In this document: piece after piece, positions 27,041 to 35,638 of the stretch
How the letters are laid out: every line of letters starts with the position of its first letter
Position numbering within the stretch: the stretch's first letter is position 1
NCBI GenBank assembly: GCA_034422355.1
Contig: DAOUJS010000066.1
Coordinates: 19,358 to 83,357, forward strand
Source: CATOSP01 sp034422355
GTDB taxonomy: Bacteria; Chloroflexota; Dehalococcoidia; Lucifugimonadales; UBA3495
DNA: 64,000 nt
Direction of reading: 5' to 3'
Made by a program: the position numbers and the translations under genes
Notes under the pieces: generated by a model
What the model was told of the DNA's origin: nothing
Database searches by the model: none
The model's input: only the letters and a program-made list of their open reading frames with translations

Positions 27041-28349
27041 GGTATTTTCCGAAGGCGATCCAGCCACCGCCGAGTGGCGGGCCGAATCCCGCGACTGCGG
27101 TCTCTGCCCTGACCGTCACCTGGCGCGGGCCTGCGCTCCCCCGCAACTGCTCGATGCTGTCGGTCCACATTGCGGTGCGAAGGCGGCCGGTCCCCAGGTT
27201 GCCGCCGCTGGAACTGAAGGGGTGGGGGCCTTCGACCCGTATGTCGTCAGCATAGAATTGGAAGGCGTCTCCCCGCTCTACCCCGTGCCACTGGAAAGCC
27301 TCAAGCCAGAACTGCGTCATCGTAGAGTAGCCGTCGTAGGGGTTGAATATGTCCACCTCGTCGGCGCTCAACCCGGAACCCTCGAACATCATTCTGGCCA
27401 GACGGTCAGTCTCCGCTTCAATCTCTTCCAGCACTGCCTGGGTGCTGCGGGTCCCCGCGCTGTGCTGGTTGTGGTTCAGTATGTACACGGGCGGCTGCTT
27501 CATGTCCCTGGCCCGCTCGGCGGTCGTGAACAGGTACGCGCCCGAGGCGTTGACCGGCCGGTCACAGTCCCACAATCTGAGCGGCTTCAGGATGTAGCGC
27601 GAGGACACATAGTCCTCGACGGTAAGCTGGGGTATGTTATGTGTGGCGTTGAAGCCCCAGGGAGTGAGCAGGCCGTTGCGGTGCTGGTTGACCACGAATG
27701 GAGCCATGTCGTCGTGGGTGCCGCCGTAACGGTGGCAATACTGCTGGTGGGGAAAGGCGTTGATGAAGTCGTTGCCGCCGTGGTTTCCCCAGGGCACCGT
27801 CCATTGCCTGTTGCCCCTTGCGTAGTCCTCGGCGTTCTCCCCGCCCCGGCGGTAGCGTCCGGCCAGGTTCCCGGTGGGGTAGATGACCAGGCAGGTTGTG
27901 CATAGACCGTCAGCAATGGCCTGCGATGCCAGGCCCAGCATCTCCCCGATGGCCGGAACGCCCGAGGGACAGAACTTGACGTTGGTCAGACCCATCTGTT
28001 TGACCAGCCATTCTCCGTTGATCAAGGTCAGGCCCCACTCGGAATCGTAGGGAGGGTCGAAGTAGGGACGGGGGGCCCATCTGCCCGCAGCGCCGCCGCT
28101 GGGACCGGCGATGTGAGAGTCGCAGCAGATGACGCCATCTATCTGCTCCGCGGTCACTCCCGCGTCGTCCATCGCACGCTGACAGGCCTGGATCGAGAAC
28201 GCGCCCAGGGTCCTGTCCATCGTTTCGCCGTCCCAACGCCGGTCAATTTCGGAATGACCGAACCCGGCCACGGCCACCTGGCCGCGGTGGTCCCAGAGTC
28301 CCAGGCCTTCCCTGTTTCTTCTCCAGGAATAATCGCTAAGTGAAGTCAT
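27033..28349 (-). CDS. Thiolase-like (lipid-transfer protein type) acyl-CoA enzyme
   Basis: A 438-residue member of the thiolase superfamily close to SCP2/Ltp-type proteins. The N-terminal part has VAVAGFGHSEIDRR and QACQRAMDDAGVTAEQIDGV; a Cys occurs at the usual nucleophile position (VKFCPSGVPAIGEML). The C-terminal region has SSSGGNLGTGRLRTAMW where true thiolases have a GGHPxGASG-type catalytic His; no equivalent His is obvious. With an adjacent DUF35 gene on the same strand, this looks like an Ltp/DUF35 pair, some of which are retro-aldolases acting on acyl-CoA side chains. That activity is inference. Confidence 0.82.
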   Translation of the reverse strand: MTSLSDYSWRRNREGLGLWDHRGQVAVAGFGHSEIDRRWDGETMDRTLGAFSIQACQRAMDDAGVTAEQIDGVICCDSHIAGPSGGAAGRWAPRPYFDPPYDSEWGLTLINGEWLVKQMGLTNVKFCPSGVPAIGEMLGLASQAIADGLCTTCLVIYPTGNLAGRYRRGGENAEDYARGNRQWTVPWGNHGGNDFINAFPHQQYCHRYGGTHDDMAPFVVNQHRNGLLTPWGFNATHNIPQLTVEDYVSSRYILKPLRLWDCDRPVNASGAYLFTTAERARDMKQPPVYILNHNQHSAGTRSTQAVLEEIEAETDRLARMMFEGSGLSADEVDIFNPYDGYSTMTQFWLEAFQWHGVERGDAFQFYADDIRVEGPHPFSSSGGNLGTGRLRTAMWTDSIEQLRGSAGPRQVTVRAETAVAGFGPPLGGGWIAFGKYPS

Positions 28350-28394
28350 TGTCCGCCCTTTCTTGCATCCAGGATTCGCGCCCGCAGGAGCAGG

Positions 28395-28808
28395 CTATTC
28401 GGATACCACCCGCCACTCATGGATGAACTGGTCCGGAGCAACCTCTTCAAATACCACCTCGACGGCAGCGCCGATGGGCACTTCATCTACCGGCACTCCG
28501 GGGAGGTTGGAGTAGAAGTTGATTCCGGGATCTTCGTCCAGGTGGACCAGGACCAGGTTGTAAGGCTGGTCGGGCCTGCGCCGGTCCAGCCGCCCGTCCT
28601 CGATGACGATGGCGGATGAGATATGGCCCCTCCCGCTCACTTCTTTCCACTCCAGGCCTTCGGCAGAGCGGCACTGGCCGCAGGTCTCCCGCGGCGGATA
28701 CTGCAACATGTCGCAACTGGTGCAGTTCTGGACCACGAGCCGGCGCTCGTTCACTGCGTCCCAGAAGGGCTTGCTCAACTCATCTGGCACGGGGATGACC
28801 TTCGGCAT
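28395..28808 (-). CDS. Zn-ribbon/OB-fold DUF35 protein
   Basis: A 137-residue protein with an N-terminal helix (FWDAVNERRLVVQNC), a four-Cys rubredoxin-like zinc ribbon (C-T-S-C and C-G-Q-C) and a C-terminal OB-fold (EVSGRGHISSAIVIE, YNLVLVHLDEDPGI). DUF35 proteins bind CoA esters and partner with thiolase-like enzymes. The partner is probably the thiolase-like gene 45 bp downstream. ATG 28808 has GGAGG six bases upstream; the open frame extends to 28880 but is not homologous there. Confidence 0.9.
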   Translation of the reverse strand: MPKVIPVPDELSKPFWDAVNERRLVVQNCTSCDMLQYPPRETCGQCRSAEGLEWKEVSGRGHISSAIVIEDGRLDRRRPDQPYNLVLVHLDEDPGINFYSNLPGVPVDEVPIGAAVEVVFEEVAPDQFIHEWRVVSE

Positions 28809-29117
28809 ATCCTTCCTCCAGTGGGCTTGTGTTCCACAGTCGCATTCGCCGCGACAGACTGCCAAGTATGGCTGTCTCATAACCGGTTGGGAAGCCGTCT
28901 GGAGATTACAGCCTAGCCTCGTGGGATGTCAATGTCCGCCACCGGAAGCAGCGGAGACGAGTAGCCGGTAGTCCATGACACGTAGCCGAGGGTTGTCCTC
29001 CGGTTTGCGCCCGGTCGAATTTGACCCTCAAACCCGCTTCCTGTAGGATTGAACATGGTTCAAATTTCGGCTAATGTCCGGCGGTCCGGGCACAGCCGGG
29101 CTGGAGGGCAACCGCGT

Positions 29118-29822
29118 ATGGAGGAGACCCCGGAACGAGTATTGGTGGTGGTCCCACACCCAGACGACGCGGAGTTCTGGTGCGCCGGTACGGTGGCGCT
29201 GTGGGTGCAGCGCGGCGCGGAGGTACACTACGTCCTCTGCACTGACGGCGGTAAAGGGACCACAGACCCCGGGGCCAGCGGGCACGAGCTAGGAGTCATC
29301 CGGGAGAGGGAGCAGCGTGAGGCCGCCCGGCTCCTGGGCGTCAAAGAAGTTGTGGAACTGCACCATCCTGACGGCGAACTGGACGACACCGGCGAGTTCC
29401 GTCGGGAGCTGGTGCGGCAGGTGAGACGGGTGCGGCCGGACGTCGTGATGTGTCCCGAGCCATACCGTAAGAATCTGGCCTGGCACCGCGACAACCGGAT
29501 TGCGGGGCAGGTGGCGTTGGACGCCGTGTTCCCCTACGCCAGGGACCATCTCCACTTCGCAGAACTCTGGCGGGACGAGGGGCTGGAACCGCACAAGACC
29601 GGGACAGTGCTCTTCTGGGGCGCGGAATCTCCCAACGTCAACTACAACATCGGTGAATCACTGGACTTGAAGATCAAGGCGGTGATGGTCCACCAGAGCC
29701 AGTTGGAGGGCCGCTCGGCGGAAGAGGTGGAGACCTTCGTCAAAGAGATGGCCAGAGACGCAGCCTCAGACCAGGAATACAACTACTCCGAGTCCTTCCG
29801 CAAGGTGAACTTCCGCACGTAG
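29118..29822 (+). CDS. PIG-L/LmbE-family deacetylase
   Basis: A 234-residue metal-dependent amidohydrolase of the PIG-L family. The zinc-binding motif is VVPHPDDAEFWCAGT and further elements are REREQREAARLLGV and a C-terminal HQSQLEG with the third metal His. The family deacetylates N-acetylglucosaminyl conjugates such as bacillithiol or mycothiol precursors, or lipid-linked GlcNAc. The ATG at 29118 has GGAGG upstream and starts at MEETPERV; the open frame from 29049 (TTG, ATG) is an alternative. The substrate is unknown; a GT4 gene lies 3 kb away. Confidence 0.88.
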   Translation: MEETPERVLVVVPHPDDAEFWCAGTVALWVQRGAEVHYVLCTDGGKGTTDPGASGHELGVIREREQREAARLLGVKEVVELHHPDGELDDTGEFRRELVRQVRRVRPDVVMCPEPYRKNLAWHRDNRIAGQVALDAVFPYARDHLHFAELWRDEGLEPHKTGTVLFWGAESPNVNYNIGESLDLKIKAVMVHQSQLEGRSAEEVETFVKEMARDAASDQEYNYSESFRKVNFRT

Positions 29823-29877
29823 GCAGAACAGAGTCGGTTGGCCGCCGAAGAGCGTTGACCCGGACGGGGCCGGGCCC

Positions 29878-31539
29878 CTACACCGGAGGACCCGACGGGT
29901 CTTCCAGCATCGCTTCCCTCAGCAGCGGCAGCGCGGGCGCACCGTAGGACAGCAGCCGGTCGTGGAATCCCTTCAGCGTGAAGTTGCCCCCCTGTTCCCG
30001 CCGGTAATCTTCGCGCAGCTTCATTATCATGAGCTTGCCCAGGGTGTAGTTCAGATAACCCGGGTCGAACGTCCCTCGAAGCGCCTCGCGGCGGGCGGGC
30101 AGTTCAGCCATGAAGGCGTTCTCCATGAAGTAGCGCGTGGCGTCATCGAGCGTCATCCCGCCGGTGTGCATTCCCAGGGAGCACATGTAACGGCAGTTGC
30201 GGACCAGGGCCTCCAGCAGCTGCGTGACCAGCAACTCCGGTTGGTCTGACCCGTAACCTCCTTCCAGCATCATCGCCTCGGTATAGTGCGCCCAACCCTC
30301 GACGAATGCGTAGGAGTTCGCCACCCGGTTTATCAGGGGAAGAGGATACCTGTAGCGGTTGTGTAGGTGGTGGACGAAGTGGCCCGGGTAGACCTCGTGG
30401 ATGGAAACTATGCGGAGAGTGGAGTAGTTGAAATTGGAGAGCCATTCTTCCTGCTGCCGGTGAGTCCACTCCGGCTCCACGGGAGTCACATAGTAGAATG
30501 ACTCGGTGGCCCTCTCCTCCAGCGCACCCGCTGAGTCCATAGCCGCGAAGGCATAGCGCATATAGGTTGGGGTCTCGACGACCAGGCAGCGGTCTTCCGA
30601 CGGCACGGTGACAAGGTTCAAGTCAATTACGGACTGCCGAATCTCTTCCAGCATGTCCCGTGTCTCGGGAATCAGGGCCGATGCCGCCGGGTGATGAGAG
30701 CCGATTCCGGCCACGATTTCCCTCACGTCCCGTCCCGGGTCGATGGATGCTGTAGCATCCTTCAGACGCCGGAGGTTCTCGTTCAAATCAGCCTCCCCCA
30801 GGGACACCAGCATGCCCAGCGGAACATCGAGGGCCTCGCCGGTCTGCAGCATCGAGGAGTAGAGGTCAGGCCCGATGGCGAATCCGGGCTGCCCGTTGCC
30901 TCGCCGCTCCTGGAGCACCGATACGAACTGGTCCAGGGATGCGGCGGCGTTTTCCCTGGCCAGATCGAACTCCTCCTGCACATCCCGGAGTCCAACGTCC
31001 CCAGCGGCCCTGCCAAGGTCTACCCGGTAGAACCGCGCCATTCCCGAGTAACTCTCGATACTGGAGTCCAAGACCGGAAGCCCGATCTGCTCCCCAAGGG
31101 AATCGGCCATGACTTCCACGAACTCAGGGACTTGCTTCAGCGCCTGCGACACTGACCGGACGCGGTCAGGCAGGGGTGCGTAGTCCCGGTTGAGGTAGCC
31201 GCTCACGTCAAGGTGGCCCACCTGTCGGGTCGGGTTGTTCTCCAGATTCTTCATTTCGGTGATCGAGAAATGCTCCCGGCGGAGAAACAACTCCAGGAGA
31301 CGATGGCTCAACCGCTCTTCAGGAGTCAGGGTTTCCGCGGCGAAGGTCGTTACTTCGGCAAGCCCACGGTTCAGTTGCGCAACCCGGCGGCGGAGACTGG
31401 TCGCAGACAGATCAGGCAAACGGCCGTCGTACTCATGCCGGCCAATGCGAGACCCGGCATTGGGATAGAAGTCCCAATACTCGCGCACCAACCGCTGGGA
31501 CAGTTCATCGAGGGAGCGATAATCGCTGGCATCAGGCAT
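29878..31539 (-). CDS. DUF885-family putative metallopeptidase
   Basis: A 553-residue mostly helical protein of the DUF885 family. It has the signature IHEVYPGHFVHHLH, whose H-E-x4-H arrangement is thought to bind a metal as in M32-like peptidases, plus SYAFVEGWAHYTEAMML and a C-terminal PGYLNYTLGKLMIMKLR. It is probably a cytoplasmic peptidase; no signal peptide is visible if ATG 31539 (MPDASDYRSLDELSQ) is the start. The open frame to 31614 adds a non-homologous leader. Confidence 0.85.
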   Translation of the reverse strand: MPDASDYRSLDELSQRLVREYWDFYPNAGSRIGRHEYDGRLPDLSATSLRRRVAQLNRGLAEVTTFAAETLTPEERLSHRLLELFLRREHFSITEMKNLENNPTRQVGHLDVSGYLNRDYAPLPDRVRSVSQALKQVPEFVEVMADSLGEQIGLPVLDSSIESYSGMARFYRVDLGRAAGDVGLRDVQEEFDLARENAAASLDQFVSVLQERRGNGQPGFAIGPDLYSSMLQTGEALDVPLGMLVSLGEADLNENLRRLKDATASIDPGRDVREIVAGIGSHHPAASALIPETRDMLEEIRQSVIDLNLVTVPSEDRCLVVETPTYMRYAFAAMDSAGALEERATESFYYVTPVEPEWTHRQQEEWLSNFNYSTLRIVSIHEVYPGHFVHHLHNRYRYPLPLINRVANSYAFVEGWAHYTEAMMLEGGYGSDQPELLVTQLLEALVRNCRYMCSLGMHTGGMTLDDATRYFMENAFMAELPARREALRGTFDPGYLNYTLGKLMIMKLREDYRREQGGNFTLKGFHDRLLSYGAPALPLLREAMLEDPSGPPV

Positions 31540-31686
31540 TGTGACCGCCTGCCTCCCTGGGGATTGCGGGACTGTGGTTTGTAGGCGTCCGGCCCCTGGA
31601 ACATATAAAGCCACACCAGGAAAAGGTCCCGGTTGGCCGGGTATCCCGGTGCGGCGGGCCTGCGGAGTCTGTAGGAGTCCGAAAGA

Positions 31687-32001
31687 CTAGGAAGAGATTT
31701 CGCTGATCTGGATAGTCGGACGAATCTCGGTGTAATTGCGCCGGTCGCCCAGCACAGGCCCACCGGCCTCGATAAATGCCTGGTGCACCTCTTCCACGGT
31801 ATTGAAAGTCATGTGAGCTATGGCCACCCAGGGCGGAGGCGCATTCGGATCGGTGGCGGATATGCCCTTGTCCTGCTCGAAGCTGACCATGCCGCGGGAG
31901 TCCAACTCCCGGTGGATGATTTCGCGGTGGGTGCTTGCAAAGTAGTCCCAATCGAAATTGGAGCCTTCCTCATTGGGATAGGCGAAGGTTACTCTGATCA
32001 T
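31687..32001 (-). CDS. EthD-family small protein
   Basis: A 104-residue dimeric alpha/beta-barrel type protein of the EthD group (IRVTFAYPNEEGSNFDWDYF, ASTHREIIHREL, HMTFNTVEEVHQAFIEAG). EthD-like proteins accompany oxidative catabolic pathways, but a defined activity is lacking. The ATG follows AGGAGGAAG. It lies 39 bp after the SDR gene on the same strand and is probably co-transcribed with it. Confidence 0.8.
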   Translation of the reverse strand: MIRVTFAYPNEEGSNFDWDYFASTHREIIHRELDSRGMVSFEQDKGISATDPNAPPPWVAIAHMTFNTVEEVHQAFIEAGGPVLGDRRNYTEIRPTIQISEISS

Positions 32002-32040
32002 AATCTTCCTCCTGCTGGCGCGCTGCGCCGGAGCGGCCGG

Positions 32041-32844
32041 CTAATGGTGTACCGCGGTCCCGGCGCCGCCTCCGGCCGCGATGGCCTCGCCGCTTATGGC
32101 AATCGACCGGGGAGATGCGAAGAAAGCCACGACGTAGGCCAACTCGCTGGCGTCGACGATGCGGTTGGTAGCGTTGTTGGCCGCCACCCTCGCTTCCACT
32201 TCCTCGACGGTTATGCCCTCACGTTGGGCCTGCGCCTCGTAGGCCGGGCCGCTCCGCTCGGTGCGGGTCGCGCCGGGGTGTATCAGGTTCACGGTGATGC
32301 CGGACGGCCCCAACTCCTGGGCAAGGTACTTGGTCAGATTGACCAGACCGGAGTTGCGGACACCGGCGCTGACGTTGGAGCCGGAGGAATTGCGGGCTGA
32401 CAGGCCCCCGATATTGATGATACGTCCCCAACCGTTCTGGATCATGTGTGGGGCGACGGCCCGGGCGCAACGGAGATAACCCACGACCTTGGTGTTCAGA
32501 TCGTCCAGCACGTCATCGTCTGAGATGGTCTCCAGCGGCCCCCTGGCGATGCCTCCTGGGGCGGCGGCATTGTTGACAAGGATGTCGATTCTGCCGAATT
32601 GCTGGGCGGCCTGGGCCACCATGGACTCAACCTGGGGCGTGCTGGTGGTATCGGCGGTGATGGGCACCACCTGTCGTCCCGTCTCCTCACCCAGTTCCCG
32701 CGCCGTCAACTCCAGGTCTTCAGGGTTCCGGGCACAGACCACTACATCGCAGCCGCAAACAGCCAATTCCCTGGCGATGGCCTTGCCGATGCCGCGGCTT
32801 GCGCCGGTCACGATTGCAATCTTGTTTTCCAGTTCCAGGTCCAT
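32041..32844 (-). CDS. SDR-family protein lacking the Tyr-x3-Lys catalytic pair
   Basis: Rossmann motifs are normal (IVTGASRGIGKAIA, LVNNAAAPGG, RIINIGGLSARN), but where SDRs have Y-x3-K this one has A160-x3-N164 (SAGVRNSGLVNLTKYL). The protein ends EAIAAGGGAGTAVHH. It may have lost dehydrogenase activity or use other residues. The ATG at 32844 follows AAGGGG and starts at MDLELENKIAIV. It shares a probable transcript with the EthD gene. Confidence 0.87.
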   Translation of the reverse strand: MDLELENKIAIVTGASRGIGKAIARELAVCGCDVVVCARNPEDLELTARELGEETGRQVVPITADTTSTPQVESMVAQAAQQFGRIDILVNNAAAPGGIARGPLETISDDDVLDDLNTKVVGYLRCARAVAPHMIQNGWGRIINIGGLSARNSSGSNVSAGVRNSGLVNLTKYLAQELGPSGITVNLIHPGATRTERSGPAYEAQAQREGITVEEVEARVAANNATNRIVDASELAYVVAFFASPRSIAISGEAIAAGGGAGTAVHH

Positions 32845-33040
32845 GACACAATCCCCTTGGGCACTGATTTGGACGCAACCCAAGCCATTCTACACTACCG
32901 GGGCAAGTCTATTGCCAAAGGCGGGCGGATATTCCCAAGTCCGGCAAAGAGACTGGCATGAATCGGCCCGGACTGGGTGAGGGGCGACTGCTCCTCAATC
33001 GGTCCGGGCCCATCGTCTACCCCGGGAGGGACTGAATATG

Positions 33041-33283
33041 CTATTCGGCCGCTGGCGCCGGGGCCCCCTGGTCGGCCCGGCACCTTACGCAAACGTACCG
33101 GCTCCGGTCCTCCGGCAGGGTGTTCCGGTCCGCGTTGCGCTTCCGGTTACAGACCGAACAGGTAACCGACTCCATGACCGGTACCGGCTTCGCCGGAGCC
33201 GTGTTCACGCCCCTGAAACCGACATAATCCGGGTTCTGGGCTTTCAGCCTGCGGAATCGTTCCGCATCCTTACGGCGGCTCAA
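33041..33283 (-). CDS. Small zinc-ribbon protein next to rplL (unknown function)
   Basis: An 80-residue protein with a basic N-terminus (SRRKDAERFRRLKAQNP) and two C-x2-C pairs (C-S-V-C and C-V-R-C) likely to bind one zinc. TTG 33283 is preceded by GGAGG at a good distance. It lies 35 bp after rplL on the same strand, as the last gene of the ribosomal cluster, so a role with ribosomes or RNA polymerase is suggested by context only. I do not recognise a named family. Confidence 0.7.
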   Translation of the reverse strand: MSRRKDAERFRRLKAQNPDYVGFRGVNTAPAKPVPVMESVTCSVCNRKRNADRNTLPEDRSRYVCVRCRADQGAPAPAAE

Positions 33284-33318
33284 CGCTCATCCTCCGGGGT
33301 CATGGATTGGTCAGGCAG

Positions 33319-33705
33319 CTACGCGACCTCGACGGCTGCGCCAGCCTCTTCCAGCTTGCCCTTGATGGTGTCAGCTTCTTCCCTGGGGATCCCTTCCTTG
33401 ACTGCGGCGGGGGCCGACTCCACCAGTTCCTTGGCCTCACGCAGACCGAGGGATGTTACCTCGCGGACTGCCTTGATCACGTTGACCTTGTTGGGGCCGA
33501 TCTCCTTGATACTGACCACGAACTCAGTCTTCTCCTCTTCGGCGGCGGGAGCGGCGGCTCCGGGTGCAGCAACCCCGGGGGCGGCGGCCACCGCAACGGG
33601 AGCCGCGGCGGTGATCCCGAACTCCTCCTCCAACGCCTTGACCATATCCGCCAGTTCCATGACGTTCATCTGCTTGATTGCGGCCAGGACCTCATCTTTG
33701 GTCAT
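33319..33705 (-). CDS. rplL: 50S ribosomal protein L7/L12
   Basis: A 128-residue stalk protein. It has the dimerising N-terminal domain (KDEVLAAIKQMNVMELADMVKALEEEFG), an Ala-rich hinge (about 33-55) and the C-terminal factor-binding domain (FVVSIKEIGPNKVNVIKAVREVTSLGLREAKELVE). Binds L10 and recruits translation GTPases. It follows rplJ by about 33 bp, with AGGAGGAG upstream of the ATG. Confidence 0.98.
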   Translation of the reverse strand: MTKDEVLAAIKQMNVMELADMVKALEEEFGITAAAPVAVAAAPGVAAPGAAAPAAEEEKTEFVVSIKEIGPNKVNVIKAVREVTSLGLREAKELVESAPAAVKEGIPREEADTIKGKLEEAGAAVEVA

Positions 33706-33738
33706 CGTTACTCCTCCTCAGAAATGTCAGAATCCAGG

Positions 33739-34290
33739 TTAGGTTGACGGCTGCTCCGATTCGAGTTGATCAATCCGCGCCAGCAGCAGTCCGCCCAGGT
33801 TTTGGAGCGGACCGTTCATAACGTTCGCCAACCGCTGCAAAGGGGCCTGCATTTGTCCCAGCAGCGACGCTACAAGCTGGGGCTGTGGAGGGAGTGTTGC
33901 CAAACGTTCCACCTGGTCCGGCGGAAGGGTATGGTCCGTTCCCAGCAGCGCCCCCCGGATAGCCAGGGCCGACCGGGTGGTGCGGATGTAGTCAGTCAAC
34001 GTCCGCGCTACGATTTCGGGTTCCTCGTACCCGAAAGCCATGGCCGTTGGCCCCTCCACGATTTCCTTTGCATCCGGCCTTCCGGCGGCGTCACATGCCA
34101 GCTTCATCAGGTTGTTCTTGACAACCGTGAACTCTACCGAAGCGGATCGCATCCGTCTCCGCAGCTCCGTGACTTCGTTCACCGGCAACGCCGTGTAGTC
34201 CGTGGAAACCACTATGGAACACCGCTCCAGCTTGTCCTTGAGCTCGTTCACCCGGTCCACTTTCGCTTGTGTTGGCAACTTGTCCCCCAA
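33739..34290 (-). CDS. rplJ: 50S ribosomal protein L10
   Basis: A 183-residue protein with the L10 N-terminal RNA-binding part (ELKDKLERCSIVVSTDYTALPVNEVTELRRRMR) and VVKNNLMKLACDAAGR. The C-terminal helix carries L12 dimers. The leader in front (34291-34449) and a separate extended -10 promoter suggest autoregulation of rplJ-rplL by the L10-L12 complex, as in other bacteria. Confidence 0.97.
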   Translation of the reverse strand: MGDKLPTQAKVDRVNELKDKLERCSIVVSTDYTALPVNEVTELRRRMRSASVEFTVVKNNLMKLACDAAGRPDAKEIVEGPTAMAFGYEEPEIVARTLTDYIRTTRSALAIRGALLGTDHTLPPDQVERLATLPPQPQLVASLLGQMQAPLQRLANVMNGPLQNLGGLLLARIDQLESEQPST

Positions 34291-34449
34291 AAATGAATCG
34301 TTCCCGCGCCACCCGTGATGACGCGAGAACGTCGCAAGAATTGCTTCCGGCTTCGGTCGCGCCTGGGCGGGTGGTCTTGACCTTTACTCCGGGATATCCC
34401 GGAACCCACCGTCTCGGGCGTGATTGGCAGCGTATTCGATTGTGCTGGA
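34291..34449 (-). promoter_or_regulatory. rplJ leader (candidate L10 leader RNA)
   Basis: About 150 transcribed but non-coding bases separate the internal promoter from rplJ. They contain a perfect 16-bp palindrome (34388-34403, TCCGGGATATCCCGGA) and further GC-rich inverted stretches. Position fits the known L10 leader; the kink-turn was not confirmed. Confidence 0.5.
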
Positions 34450-34458
34450 ATTATACCA
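34450..34458 (-). promoter_or_regulatory. Extended -10 promoter of rplJ-rplL
   Basis: Read on the minus strand this is TGGTATAAT: a perfect -10 with the TG extension. No good -35 is seen. It lies about 160 bases before rplJ, just after the rplA stop. Confidence 0.55.
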
Positions 34459-34481
34459 GACCTTGCGGAGTATATCCCACT

Positions 34482-35204
34482 CTATTCGGGAGGGGTCAAA
34501 TTTTGCAATCCCGTGAGGTCGACGGAGATACTGGGGCCCATCGAAGAGGTCATATAGGCCGACCTCAAGAACGCGCCTTTGACCGCTGCTGGTTTGTCAC
34601 GCATGATCGAGTCCATCAGCGAAGCCAGGTTGCCAATCAATTGGTCGTTCTCGAAACTGACCTTGCCGATGGGGCAATGGATGATGGCAGTGCGGTCCGT
34701 GCGGTATTCCAGTCGGCCTGCCTTCGCCTCGCGGATAACCCTGGGCAGGTCCTGGGGCTGCACCATGGTTCCTGATCGGGGGTTCGGCATGAGACCTCGG
34801 CGGCCCAACACGCGGCCCAACCGCCCGATCTTGGGCATAACCTGGGGAACGGCCAAGCCGACGTCGAAATCGGCCCAACCGCCCTCTACTTGAGCGATCA
34901 GGTCATCCTCTCCTACGAAGTCAGCGCCCGCTTCCCTGGCGATCTCAGCGGCCTCAGTGTCCGCAAATACCAGGACACGGACAGTCTTGCCCAGGCCGTG
35001 GGGCAGTGCCGCCACTCCGCGCACCATCTGGTCCGCGTGACGGGGGTCGGCCCCGGTGCGCAGGTGTAGCTCAACGGTCTCATCGAACTTGGCGGTTGAA
35101 AGCTCCTTGACCAGGCTGATGGCCTCTTCGGGCTGGTAAACGGCCTCGGGGTCCACCCTTTCGGCCACGGCGGCATAGCGCCTGCTGTGTTTAGGCACGG
35201 TCAA
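34482..35204 (-). CDS. rplA: 50S ribosomal protein L1
   Basis: A 240-residue L1 with two-domain structure (AVAERVDPEAVYQPEEAISLVKELS; DETVELHLRTGADPRHADQMVRGVAALPHG; MPKIGRLGRVLGRRGLMPNP; signature GTMVQP). It forms the stalk at the tRNA E site. It overlaps the rplK stop by 4 bp. Confidence 0.98.
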   Translation of the reverse strand: MTVPKHSRRYAAVAERVDPEAVYQPEEAISLVKELSTAKFDETVELHLRTGADPRHADQMVRGVAALPHGLGKTVRVLVFADTEAAEIAREAGADFVGEDDLIAQVEGGWADFDVGLAVPQVMPKIGRLGRVLGRRGLMPNPRSGTMVQPQDLPRVIREAKAGRLEYRTDRTAIIHCPIGKVSFENDQLIGNLASLMDSIMRDKPAAVKGAFLRSAYMTSSMGPSISVDLTGLQNLTPPE

Positions 35205-35629
35205 TCTCCAACTACTTCAATGCCCATGCTCCGCGCGGTGCCCTCGATGATGTTCATCGCTTCCTCCACCGAGGGGGCGTTGAGGTCGGCAAGTTTCAGC
35301 TCCGCGATCTCCCGCAAGGCCTGGCGCTCCACGGTGCCCACGTTTCCTCGACCTGGATCGGTGGCGCCTTTCTCCACCGACGCAGCTTTTCTCAGCAGGT
35401 CAGATGCTGGAGGGGTACGAGTTACGAAGGTAAACGACCGGTCCTCGAACACCGAGATATGCACCGGGATTATGGTCCCGGCCTGTTCGGCGGTGCGGGC
35501 GTTGTATTCCTTGACGAAGCTCATGATGTTGACCCCGTGCTGGCCCAATGCCGGGCCCACGGGGGGAGCGGGGGTCGCCTTCCCCGCGTCCAATTGCAGC
35601 TTGATGATCGCCCTTAGCTTCTTTGCCAC
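35201..35629 (-). CDS. rplK: 50S ribosomal protein L11
   Basis: A 142-residue L11: KLRAIIKLQLDAGKATPAPPVGPALGQHGVNIM at the N-terminus (thiostrepton and GTPase-centre region) and LADLNAPSVEEAMNIIEGTARSMGIEV at the C-terminus. It lies 9 bp after nusG and overlaps rplA by 4 bp, typical of the nusG-rplK-rplA operon. Confidence 0.98.
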   Translation of the reverse strand: MAKKLRAIIKLQLDAGKATPAPPVGPALGQHGVNIMSFVKEYNARTAEQAGTIIPVHISVFEDRSFTFVTRTPPASDLLRKAASVEKGATDPGRGNVGTVERQALREIAELKLADLNAPSVEEAMNIIEGTARSMGIEVVGD

Positions 35630-35638
35630 TGGCGGCTC

